The position numbers and the translations under genes are program-made. From the NCBI GenBank assembly GCA_036939355.1, contig JALLAP010000843.1, forward strand, positions 1-18,606: a DNA stretch of 18,606 bases, in the 5' to 3' direction. The stretch's first letter is position 1, and every line of letters starts with the position of its first letter. Positions 1 through 8,985 of the stretch are shown here, one piece after another. The notes under the pieces are model-generated. The model had not been told where the DNA came from. It was given only the letters and a program-made list of their open reading frames with translations, and searched no databases. Source of the DNA: Thalassiosira profunda (Eukaryota; Bacillariophyta; Thalassiosirophyceae; Thalassiosirales; Thalassiosiraceae).

Positions 1-1276
1 CCACACCACCAGATCAAAGTCTCCTCAACGATCGATGCAGACATCGGTAAGTGCCTAAAGATATCACGCCTACACCAAATGACACGAGGCAGCTCATAAT
101 GCCATGTGTTCTTCTTTCAGTATTGCGACGTGTGATCGAAGACAGGGCCGCCATCCTCGCTCTTCAGAGCAGAGCCGCTGCGAATCTGGCCGAGCTTGCA
201 AAAGCAAAGACCCGCCAGAACAACATATCCGATGAGCTCGGCCGCCAGGATCGCGAGATCGCCCGTCTGACGTCCAAAGCAAAACTTGAGCTCGCCCAGT
301 ACAACCAGCACTCGAAAAGTTACATCAGAACGTTCGCGTTGGCCTTCGAGCGGGGTGACCTCGATATCCTCCCGCACCACCCCTTCGCGCCCTCGCTCGA
401 ACAACTCGAGGAGGCCATCAACCTCCGAAAGGCAAAGCTGATCGAAAAGGTACAAGCGGACGACCGCGTGAAGAAGCTGCAAGCAATCGACAATCAGGAG
501 AAGGTCACGGAGAAGGTTCTGAACATGAACCGAGAAGCCTTCGTGCGCGCCGTTGAACTAGCGAAGCAGCAGTACAACGAGTCCGCCCAGGCATGGCTCG
601 ATCGCGCCAATGCCCTCCTTGCGACCGTACCTCGCCACGAACACCAAGTGAGTTATCGAAAGGATGCCGCTTTCGTCCAACGACCTCTTTCTAATTCGCT
701 TTTGTTGAACTTGTGCAACGCCAGAGCAAGACCCGTGCTCAAAGGCCGCAGGAGGCGCCGGTGGTGTTCACGTCCACCCCGCCCCAGAAGCAGAAGCACA
801 AACCGCGCCACCATCATCACCGCATTGCAGCGCAGAACCTGGGCCTGCCGCCGATGAAGAAGGTCATGAATCCGGACATCTCTATGAAGCAGCTGATGAT
901 GGGAAGCGTCAGCCCCGATCTGCCCAAGAAGCGGCCCGTGGATATTGCCAGCCTCCTGGAAGCGGAGCAGGCTCCGCTCGTCTCTCCAGCGAACAAGCGG
1001 CAGAAGGTCGAGACGCCATCCATCCCCCCCGAGAGACCCCCCGACGTCGTCGATCTTTGCCCCAGTCCGGCCGCTTCTCCTCCGGCCTCCAACAATATGT
1101 CGCACGATGCCGCGTCGCACGAAGAGCCGGGGGACGCCCCCCGCGAGGGCACGAGCGACCGGAACTACGCCGCGGCGGCCGAGGAGGCGCGGGAAGAAAT
1201 CTCCATCGCGCGGGTCCTGACCGGCATGCACGATCGCAACGGGCAGGGATGCACGTTCGCCGTGGCGAACATTTGA
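1..1276 (+). CDS. Coiled-coil protein with basic nuclear-type tail, 5' partial
   Basis: Spliced model: <1-46, 121-647, 725-1276, with introns 47-120 (GTAAG...TTTCAG) and 648-724 (GTGAGT...GCCAG). The frame runs open to the left edge, so the start lies outside the window; 374 residues are visible. The ATG at 35 is not the start, because splicing in its frame meets a stop at once. Visible residues 17-190 are charged and Ala/Leu/Glu/Lys-rich, typical of a long coiled coil. Residues 192-374 are low-complexity, with a His run, basic clusters (KKRP at 259-262 and KRQK further on) that could be nuclear localisation signals, and an acidic Ala-rich end. The last 117 residues (from 923) recur without indels at the end of the chimeric gene at 2288-3694. 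I recognise no family. A nuclear or cytoskeletal scaffold role is only a guess. Confidence 0.72.
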
Positions 1277-1600
1277 TTGGTTGGCAGTGGCGCTGGGCAC
1301 CACGGATAGGATAGGCACGTAGGACCGCCGCGGCTCCTGTTTGGACAGGGTGTTTTTTCTGCAATCTGTTGTGGCGTCTGGTTTGGTGGCATTCAACACA
1401 TTTCATCCGGCATCTCCTTCTTGTGTGGAATTTGTCGGGGTGCCTCCTCTGAACACATAGGACCTGTCTGGCAGCTGTTGCATCGAAGTCTCTGTCCCTA
1501 ACAAATACGATAACATCCTGATTTCATAACATCCAGAGTTCATAACAGCGCTTCACCCCGTCCCCTCGACGTTGCGCACCAAGCACGATCGCGCACTCAC
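923..1600 (+). repeat. Direct repeat copy 1: gene tail plus 3' flank
   Basis: This stretch holds the last 354 coding bases of the coiled-coil gene plus about 320 bases of 3' flank. It is repeated in the same orientation at about 3341-4085. The coding part aligns without indels. The flank aligns in blocks, for example CGGCTCCTGTTTGGACA, GTTGCATCGAAGTCT, CTGTCCCTAAC and CCCCTCGACGTT, separated by indels. The left limit at 923 is sharp; the right limit fades. Confidence 0.85.
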
Positions 1601-2133
1601 AACCCCCAATCCGCGCTGCATTGCCACGCAGATTGCGATATCGCACATCGCCGGAAAGCACTGATAGAACCTATCTGTAGTTGTTGCATCAAACTTGTCT
1701 GTCCCTAATCCAATACCACCCCGATTTAATAGCTTGTGCATACCCCCCTCGCCAAACCAGTTCACTTACAGATGGCTGCAAATAGTGAAGCTGTGCGCAA
1801 TGCACTCCGTCCCAATCGAAGTCGACGTCGATGGTGGCGTTTGCCTGGGGATATGTTGCAATTACCTCGATAGATAATATAGATATTGCTATTGCCTCGA
1901 CATTGCATGAGTCTCACTTCGTCGTCACTACCATCGACTGGCAGTCAATTTGAGTATAGTGAGTGCACCACACACGCGCAGTGCACCCACTCTCGCCGCC
2001 CCATTCTATCGTTGATGCATAAACTCAGGCGACGCATATCGACTGCGCACGCTAGGATGAGGAGCGGCCGTGTCGCGATGAGATCACCTGGTATTGTAGC
2101 TGCAGCGGCGTCTAGGTGAGGGTGGGCTTCCCG
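1277..2133. other. Gene-poor intergenic stretch with repeat fragments
   Basis: No convincing gene is seen. The left part is the diverged 3' flank of the direct repeat. A further partial copy of the motif 'ttgttgcatc...ctgtccctaa...ccgattt' lies at about 1660-1740, so this motif occurs three times in the window (about 1480, 1675 and 3898). The small open frames at 1695-2142 resemble no family and overlap each other on both strands. Confidence 0.6.
1660..1740 (+). repeat. Third partial copy of the 3'-flank motif
   Basis: This segment matches about 1470-1560 and 3880-3960: a 'tagaacctatctgta' block, then 'gttgcatc', 'gtctgtccctaa' and 'ccgattt'. It suggests that the 3'-flank element was duplicated locally before, or separately from, the larger gene-tail duplication. 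Confidence 0.55.
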
Positions 2134-3342
2134 AGCGGGCAACGGGCATTTCCCGTGATCTTACCGACGAAAGTCGCCAGGAGCCCCCGAAATGCGTCGG
2201 TGCACCAGGAGCCCCCGGAAATGCTCGGTGCACTGGTACCATACCAACACGTTTGCCTCCTCGTCCAGTGGACCGAGGGGGTGCAGGATGCGCGCAGCAT
2301 CAAGATCGATTGGGACCTCCCTGGCCCATTTGGTTGCCATAGCATCCCTCGCGCCCACTGGTGTAACGGGCATTGAAATTGAAACCACCGATGAGCATCA
2401 AAATGCAAGCAACGGTGCACCCCCCGAGCGATCCGTCGAGCAATACTACTTCCAACATGAAATTGAGTTCCTCGCGAGGCAGGCGATGACGCTCGGCGAT
2501 CACCCCGACTCTGATACCGACATGGACGCAGCTCGGCTGAGATTTATAGAGAAGTCCCTGCGGATGGAATTGAATTACATCCGCAGGCTCAAGGAGCTGA
2601 GAGCAACGGCGAATGATAGCCCAAACGATGCAACAATACCTGCACAACCAAAGAAGACGAAGAGACGACGCAATGCATTGGATGTCTTCATCGATGCGAT
2701 AAGAGGAGCCACCTGGACGTCGCTGGCGTATCCCGCCCAAACTCCAATCGACCTCGAAACGATTGATCACAGCTACGACTTTGACAGAATGAAAGACAGC
2801 GGAATAGGCGGCATGTACGACGATTTCGATTGCTACGAACAGGTGACGAGCCAGAACAAACCCCTCTTCACGGCAGAGATGTGGAACAAACTGAAAGAGG
2901 AATTTGCAACGTCGGCGCTGTTCCCATTCCCGATACCTAACGAAACGGAGTGTCCCGTCGAGCCATTTCGGGCCGACCACACCACCGACGTGAGTACAAT
3001 ATCTTTCCATGCCTTGCACTGATGCAAATGCGCAATGAAGGCTCATATCTGACACTTTGACGTGCAGGGCAAAGGGCGGGGATGTTTTGCCACGCGGAGA
3101 ATCGAGGAGGGATCGCTGATACACTCGGGGCATCCAAATACGGTCTTCTTCCTCGACAATGAAGCTTGGTATCGATTCGCAACATCGCTGCCCACTATGC
3201 TAGCTTGTGACGTCATGGAGTGGGCGTGGCAGCAAGATTTGACCGACTCTGGCAACGTGGTCCTGTGCCTGAACCTCGATGAGGCCGTGTTTTTCAACGA
3301 CGGTGGCTGGGACGGCAGCGTTAACATGCATATGAGGGAACC
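2134..3342 (+). repeat. Inverted repeat arm 1: truncated SET-gene copy
   Basis: This segment is the diverged reverse complement of about 7662-8844. It covers 150 bp of upstream sequence, the first exon, the intron and the first part of exon 2 of a SET-domain gene. Homology starts at AGCGGGC (2134) and stops at GGGAACC (3342). There the intact copy continues with codons for TSLDF, while this copy switches to the coiled-coil gene's tail. Confidence 0.88.
2178..2233 (+). repeat. 28-bp tandem duplication upstream of the chimeric gene
   Basis: Two 28-base units, 2178-2205 and 2206-2233, both begin CAGGAGCCCCCG and end TCGGTGCAC, with one single-base gain and one loss between them. The intact SET gene has only one unit at the matching place, so the duplication arose in this copy. 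Confidence 0.8.
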
Positions 3343-3694
3343 CAAGAAGCGGCCCGTGGATATTGCCAGCCTCCTGGAAGCGGAGCAGGCTCCGCTCGTC
3401 TCTCCGGCGACCAAGCGGCAGAAGGTTGAGACACCGCCCCTCCCACCCAAGAAACCCTCCAACGTCGTGGATCTTTGCCCCAGTCCGGCCGCCTCTCTTC
3501 CGGCCTCCAACGATATGTCGCACGATGCCGCGTCGCGCGAAGAGCCGGGGGACGGCGCCCGCGAGGGAACGAACGATCAGAACTACGACGCGGCGGCCGA
3601 GGAGGCGCGGGAAGAGATCTCCATCGCGCGGGTCCTGACCGACATGCACGATCGCAACGAGCGCGAAGGCACGTTCGCCGTGGCGAACATTTGA
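2288..3694 (+). CDS. Chimeric protein: SET-domain N-terminal part fused to coiled-coil-gene tail
   Basis: Spliced model: 2288-2989 and 3068-3694, with a phase-0 intron 2990-3067 (GTGAGT...GTGCAG); 442 residues. I chose the ATG at 2288 because it is shared with the intact paralogue and opens a signal-peptide-like stretch (MRAASRSIG, then a short hydrophobic run). An upstream in-frame ATG at 2192 would add 32 residues. Residues 235-325 carry the first part of a SET lysine-methyltransferase domain (GKGRGCFATRR, then a conserved VLCLNLDEAVFFND stretch). At residue 326 the sequence switches to the 117-residue tail of the gene at 1-1276. The C-terminal SET segment, with the EELLYDY motif present in the intact paralogue, is absent, so methyltransferase activity is unlikely. 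The frame stays open across the fusion. It could be expressed as a new protein, or be a pseudogene too young or too constrained to show stops. Confidence 0.72.
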
Positions 3695-4085
3695 ATGGCC
3701 GCAAGGCCACCAGACATCAGAGGGTAGATTGTAGGGTCGCGGCTCCTGTTTGGACATGCGTGGTTATCGGGGTCGTTTGATCAATCCTGTTGGAGTTGTG
3801 CGCGGCAGTCCAAACATTTCATCTGGCATCCACTTCTCGCGTAGATCTGAGTCGGGATGCATCCTCCACACAGCACGATAGGTTCTGTCTGACAGTAGTT
3901 GCATCGAAGTCTGTCCCTAACGAATAACATCCCGATTTCATAACCTCCGTATAGAGTTCATAACATTCCGATTTCACATACCCCCGGTTTGGAAGCTCAG
4001 TCCATAAGGCGCTGCAAACAGCAGATCTAAGCGCAAAGTGCCCTGCCCCTCGACGTTACGCGCCAAACCCACGATAGTGCTGCTG
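3341..4085 (+). repeat. Direct repeat copy 2: gene tail plus 3' flank
   Basis: This is the second copy of the segment at about 923-1600. The coding part (3341-3694) is exactly as long as its partner, 354 nt, and ends at the same stop; about 20 of 117 residues differ. The 3' flank shows several indels against its partner, including extra sequence around 3960-4020. Confidence 0.83.
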
Positions 4086-4886
4086 TGCCATCGAGCAGAT
4101 GTTGGATGTTGCAACTGCCCCCTGCAGTTTTTCTCGGCCTTGCAACGCACTCTCTCCCCTCCTCGGCGCGACCCTAGAATGGAAGGAGTGCAGCCGTCGC
4201 TTGTGTCGAGCATGTTCAGTTGGCGCATCGCATAATCCGCCGTCTGGCCCCTCGCGCAGCTCCCTGCCTCCTTGACTCTTCGTCGAAGTTGATGCGTCGC
4301 GGAGGTCGCTGCCGGGATGCACCTCCACTTCATCCGGGCGACACTCGATGTTGCAATTTGCCTCTCTTGCAATATTCCTCGGACAGGCGATTCCGCATCC
4401 CCTCTCGGGCGACCCCCTCCCCGGCGCGACGCGCATAACCAACGGTCGCAGGAGGCGCACGCAGGCCGCATCGTTGCACCCTGACGCGTCGACACACTCC
4501 ACAAATCCATCCCTCCGCCGCGCGCTCCATCCCCCCCTCCGTCGCCACCGCGGTCCCTTCCCGCCCGGGCGCCTGGGTGCACCTACCATATCCGCGCTTC
4601 TCTCCGGTGACGCGAGCTCGAAATGCAAAGAGGCCCACGCTGTACCGACGGTCTCGTGCATAATCTCGTGGGCCACACGATACCCTCATCCTCAAGCTTG
4701 AGCCCGTGGGACCAAGAACAGCCCCCTGCGAAGCGGGTGCCGCTCTGGACTCAAACAGAGGCGCCCCCGTTTCTTGCGTGCCCCAAGTGAAAGAGAAGCA
4801 ACAAAGAAGCAACAAAGAGCAACAAAGGCCTCTTGTGGCGGCTAGCGGAGGTCTCGGCGCGGCGCCACGACGTCCGGCACAACACA
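3695..4886. other. Gene-poor intergenic stretch
   Basis: I see no supported gene. The first 390 bases are the duplicated 3' flank. Further on, two weakly similar stretches containing GATGTTGCAA, a 'ctcgg' block and GGCGCGAC lie at about 4105-4175 and 4352-4430. Just upstream of the protease gene, at about 4795-4828, is a short run of (GA)AGCAACAAAG units in three imperfect copies, probably in its 5' leader. The long minus-strand frames here are compositional. Confidence 0.55.
4795..4828 (+). repeat. Short AGCAACAAAG tandem run
   Basis: Three imperfect units of AGCAACAAAG(A) follow each other about 60 bases before the protease start codon. They probably belong to the 5' untranslated region or core promoter. 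No function is visible. Confidence 0.6.
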
Positions 4887-7509
4887 ATGAAGGCGCGGCA
4901 ACGACGGATCGGGGGCCTCGCGGCCCTCGCCTCGCTGACGGCGGCGCCCCCCGCCGCGGGCCACCTCCGCCGCGAGCGCGAGGAGGTTGACCGCCTTCAC
5001 GCGCATGCGCACCACCCGCACTCCCATTCTCACGAGCATCGCCACCAGCATCATGCTCCGGCCAACGTCCACGAGCGCATCGACCGACGTCAGTCCCCGC
5101 GGCGCCTCGCTGAAACGTTCGAGGGCGATATGAACCCCGAGTACACTCCCATCCAGGGAGCGCTGGGCGGCGATTACTACCAAGCCGACTACCACGGAGG
5201 AGACGCTCATTCAGGCAACGTCATCGGCTCCGACCTGCCCACGCACTCGGACTACCACCCCCATTCCCACAGTCATGCCGACGTCTTCGACTCCTGCCTG
5301 ATGGTGTGCTATTGCGACATGGTCACGAGATGGGGCAAAGAGTTTGCAGAGCAGCAGCTCGCCCAGGGGTTTGTGTTCGAGGAGTGCGAGGAGGACAGAG
5401 ACAGTTGCCCCGAGGCAGAGTACGAGGATTGCAATGAAGAAGACGAGGGGTGCGTCGATGGCCGGAGGTTGGGGAGCACGGACCAAGCACATAGAATGTG
5501 GAACCGGCCAGACTATCGGGGCGCCAACGGGAAGCTGCACATCCCCTACGCCGTCAAGGACACCGCGTGGTTCACTTCGGAAACGCTCGAAGTGATCGCC
5601 TCCGCCATTCAACACATCGAAGAGGCCACAGGAGTCTTGCAATTTTTCCCCCGCACCGACCAGAAGGAGTATGTGTACTTTACCCACGAGACGAGATACG
5701 AGAGCTATTGCGCGGCCAATATTGGACGGCAGACGAACTGGCATACCAGCGTGTACTTGGGGTGGTGCAAGGAGATGCGGCATCGGGGGAATGTCATCCA
5801 CGAGATTTTGCACGCCCTGGGCTTTTGGCACGAGCGTGAGTGTTGCAATCCTTGGATTGTGGTGCATGCTGAGCCTTGCCCTCGGGTGGCAAGCTCTTTG
5901 CTTGGATGCATGCACGGCATCGTACTCGCATCTTGTGCTCGCATCTTGTGCTCACATCTTGCACTCGCTCCTTGAGCAGACTCCCGCCCCGACCGCGACG
6001 ACCACGTCTCCATCGCGTGGGACAACGTCCGCGACTCGGCCAAAAACAACTTCGCCAAGGCGTCCGCCGTCAATTCGCGCGGGAGCCCGTTCGACTTTGC
6101 CTCTATTATGATGTACCCCGCCCGCGCCTTCTCCACGAACTACCAGGACACCATTGTTCCGGTGGAGGATCTCGAGGAGTGGGAGGCGATGGGACAGCGG
6201 GCCCAGCTGAGCAGGCACGACGTGGAGCAGCTCAGGTTGTTGTACCAGTGTGCGAGCGGACCCCGGGGCACCTATGGGGGAGGACTGGACGCCCTCTCGA
6301 AGGACGAGCTGTGCTCGGAAGACTGCCCGTGCTGGGAATACGCTTTGGGCGAATGCGCGAGCGACGCCGAGTGCATGGGCGACTTGGTCTGCGATGATAC
6401 ACCGAATCCGCTGCCCCGGCCGAGCTACGCGGACCAGCTTCCGACGACGCTTCCTCCGGGAACGACGAGCTTTTCGTGCAACGACTACTGCCACCCGAAC
6501 TGCTGTTATTATGCCAATTCGATTGTGCGGTGTCCGGAGACGTGCAACAGCGCCCCGCCGTACGAGCCGCGGACGGCAGATGAGATTCCGACGAGGATGT
6601 GCCAGGTGGGCGATGGGAACGGTGGTGTGAGCACAACGAGCACGACGGTTGCAACTACGACAGTGGCAGCGACGACGACGTCGACGACGACCAGTACGAC
6701 GACAAGTCAGACGACGACAACAACGATCACGTCAACGACAACTACGACGACGGAGTCAAACGTTGGGAAATGGTATTCAGACTGGCAAATTGAGGAGTGA
6801 GTTACCTTGATCCTCCGTTGTATTGCGTCGATAGCCTGTGATACTCGCTAATCGCTAACCCTCGCTCCTTGCATCTCTTTGACATCGCAGGTGCGTCCAA
6901 TGCAACAGCCCTACCTGCGGCCACGCCACCACAGCCTTCTTTGACACCCAGGACGAGTGCTGCACGACCGGTCCCCTCAACTACCTAGATCTCGACGCGT
7001 GCATGGGGGCGACGTCCAGTCCGACTGCAGCGCCGACGCTGACGCCCAAGGCCCCACCGGCCCCTCTTACGCCCGCGCCCACCGACGGCCCTTCCGCCAG
7101 CCCGACCGAGCGGCTGATCCAAATCGGCGGCGACAACTGGTACTACCAGTGGGAAACGAACAAGTGCGTCAAGAACTGCGTGGGGGAATCGCCGTGCACC
7201 CACCGAGGGAAGCGCAAGGGCGAGCGGGGGCACAAGTCCGTGCAGGATTGCTGCGGGTCCATGATGCCGAATGTGGGCTTGAGCGCGTGTTCCGACGGGG
7301 ACGTGCGGTGGTATCCCGCGGAGGGGACGTGCGTGAACGACGGCAATGCGTCCGATAGCGTGAAGCGACTGTACAGCAACCAGAACAAGTGCTGTCGGAG
7401 ACACTTCCGTAGGGAGATCATCAGTTGTCTGGGCGCGAACAACTGGAAGAACAGGAGGAAAGATGAGGAGGGCGCGGACGGCGAATATGTTGACGAATGG
7501 GCGCAATGA
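4887..7509 (+). CDS. Secreted astacin-family (M12A) zinc metalloprotease with Cys-rich C-terminal modules
   Basis: Spliced model: 4887-5835, 5980-6796, 6891-7509; 794 residues. Both joins rebuild conserved or Cys-rich sequence. The ATG at 4887 opens a signal peptide (residues 1 to about 25). Next come a His-rich stretch (38-56, echoed at 120-130), an acidic Cys-containing propeptide with RRL at 72-74 and 193-195, and the catalytic domain. The zinc motif is HEILHALGFWHEHSRPDRD, with ligands H305, H309 and H315 and catalytic E306; the exon 1-2 join falls inside it. The Met-turn is SIMMY (358-362), where most astacins have SIMHY. The domain is followed by Cys-rich segments, a Thr-rich linker (about 534-577, probably O-glycosylated) and three WY...C...CC...C modules up to the C-terminus. 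Family knowledge: astacins are secreted endopeptidases activated by propeptide removal. Here the RRL at 193-195, just before the catalytic domain, is a candidate activation site. A role in wall or matrix processing is inferred. Confidence 0.9.
5925..5976 (+). repeat. 13-nt tandem repeat abutting a 3' splice site
   Basis: Four 13-base units starting CTCGCATCTTGTG fill the end of the first protease intron. Units 1 and 2 are identical, and units 3 and 4 are increasingly diverged. The array ends exactly at the CAG acceptor (5977-5979), so it supplies the whole polypyrimidine and probable branch region. Confidence 0.85.
6630..6757 (+). repeat. Thr-codon microsatellite
   Basis: This is a run of ACG, ACA and ACT codons with scattered AGC, GTT and GCA codons. 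It encodes the Thr-rich linker of the metalloprotease and is a likely site of length polymorphism and O-glycosylation. Confidence 0.8.
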
Positions 7510-7555
7510 AGGGCACTCACAAATAATGAGATGTAGACAAGCTGCTGTATTAGGA

Positions 7556-8684
7556 TCACAAGTCCATCTCTGCCGAGGAAAAGACGAAATCAGAGTCATA
7601 GTCGTAGAGAAGCTCCTCGCCTTCCTCAATGTCTTGCGTCGCGTAGAAATCGAGTGATGTCGGTTCCCTCATATGCATGTTAACGCTGCCGTCCCATCCG
7701 CCGTCGTTGAAGAACACGGCCTCGTCGAGGTTCAGACACAGGACCACGTTGCCAGAGTCGGTCAGATCTTGCTGCCACGCCCATTCCATGACATCGCAAG
7801 ACAACATTTTGGGCAGTGATGTTGCAAAGCGATACCACGATTCATTATCAAGGAAGAAGACCGTATTCGGATGGCCCGAGTGTATCAGCGATCCTTTCTC
7901 GATTCTCCGCGTGACGAAACATCCCCGCCCCTTACCCTGCACGCCAAAGCGTCAGATATGAGCCATTGTGCAAGGCATGCAAAGATATTGTACTCACGTC
8001 GGTTGTGTGGTCTGCCCGAAATGGCTCGACGGGACACTCCGTCTCGTTCGGTATTGGGAATGGAAATAGCGTCGATGTTGCAAATTCCTCTTTCAGTTTG
8101 TTCCACATCTCCGGGGTGAAGAGGGGTTTGTTTTGGCTCGTCACCTGCTCGTAGCAATCGAAATCGTCGTACATGCCGCCTATCCCGCTTTCCTTCATGC
8201 GATCGAAGTCGTAGCTGTGATCAATCGTTTCGAGGTCGATGGGACGTTGGGTAGGATACGCCAGCGACGTCCAGGTAGCACCTCTGATTGCACAGACGAT
8301 GGCATTAAATGCATTGTTTCGTCTTCTTCTCGTCTTGTTGCATTGTGCAGGTATTATTGTTGCGTCAGCGGAGCCATCGTTGGCCCTTGCTCTCAGCTCC
8401 TTCAGCCTGCGGATGTAATCCAATTCCATCCGCAGGGACTCCTCTATAAATCTCAGCCGAGCCGCCGCGTCCTCGCCGGTGGCAGCGTCGGGGTGATCGC
8501 CGAGCGCCATCGCCTGCCTCGCGAGGAACTCAATTTCATGTTGGAAGTAGTATTGCTCGAGGGATCGCTCGGGGGATGCACCGTTGCTTGCATTCGGATC
8601 ATCGGCCGTTCCGTTTGATGCGAGCGATGATACGATGAGCAAATGGGCCAGTGTACCCCCAATCGATCTTGATGCTGCGCGCAT
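7556..8684 (-). CDS. SET-domain protein (putative lysine methyltransferase), intact copy
   Basis: Spliced model on the minus strand: 8684-7998 and 7936-7556, with a phase-0 intron 7937-7997 (GTGAGT...GTGCAG); 355 residues. The ATG at 8684 is shared with the chimeric paralogue and opens a weak signal-peptide-like segment (MRAASRSIGGTLAHLLIVSS). The in-frame ATG at 8777 is an alternative that adds 31 residues. Residues 40-229 form a charged, helical-looking region unlike known families. The SET domain starts at GKGRG (230-234), passes a diverged middle (NLDEAVFFND, where classical SET proteins have NHSCxPN) and ends with EELLYDYDSDF near the C-terminus. SET proteins transfer methyl groups from S-adenosylmethionine to lysine. 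The substrate here is unknown, and a signal peptide would be odd for a histone modifier. The gene converges with the protease, 46 bp between stops. Confidence 0.82.
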
Positions 8685-8844
8685 CCTGCGCCCCCTCGGT
8701 CCACTGGAGCTGGAGGAGGATAGGCGGCGGTCGTTGGTCTTTGTCTGTGTTGGTGCACCTGCTTTTGCTTGGTGCACCGACGCATTTCGGGGGCTCCTCG
8801 GCGACTTTCGTCGGTAAGATCACGGGAAATGCCCGCTGCCCGCT
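7662..8844 (-). repeat. Inverted repeat arm 2: intact SET-gene locus
   Basis: This segment is the partner of 2134-3342 in opposite orientation. The two arms share about 50 bp of nearly identical upstream sequence (around TTCCCGTGATCTTACCGACG), exon 1, the intron and part of exon 2. Their introns differ by 17 bases (61 against 78 nt), and the segment just upstream of the start differs by several indels. Confidence 0.88.
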
Positions 8845-8985
8845 TGAATGTGACACACTTGTCATAATCAAGAGAGGGGGCGTCCCCTCTCTGCCCCCTT
8901 CCCTCCTCCTCTCTCACCTCTCACCCTGCTGCCTTCATTGCAGCTCTCATCATTCACCTCTATTGTAGAGGTGCAGCGCCGCAGG
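8685..8985. promoter_or_regulatory. Divergent promoter region between the SET gene and the plastid-protein gene
   Basis: These 301 bases separate two divergently transcribed starts (8684 minus, 8986 plus). The half nearest the SET gene is conserved in the chimeric copy's upstream region. The half nearest the plastid gene holds a pyrimidine-rich run at about 8881-8930. No clear TATA box is visible, and the promoter role rests on position only. Confidence 0.5.

Noticed and set aside
35..46. ATG at 35 as the start of the left-hand gene
   Set aside because: Splicing from 46 to 121 in that frame gives a stop within five codons. The other frame is open to the window edge and continues the coiled coil.
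653..1399. Long minus-strand open frame across the left gene's tail, with a similar one at 3200-3757
   Set aside because: It recurs only because the sense sequence is duplicated. Composition is Arg/Gly-rich, as expected of an antisense shadow.
1695..2142. Small open frames of 60-77 codons on both strands
   Set aside because: They are short, overlap each other and resemble nothing. The sequence is repeat-derived intergenic DNA.
2134..4085. Transposon or retroposon explanation for the duplicated segments
   Set aside because: The copied SET segment keeps its intron and upstream DNA, and I see no terminal repeats, poly-A tract, transposase or target-site duplication.
3974..4676. Two overlapping minus-strand open frames of about 200 codons
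   Set aside because: They overlap in different frames, have no recognisable motifs, and lie in GC-rich sequence where long chance frames are expected.
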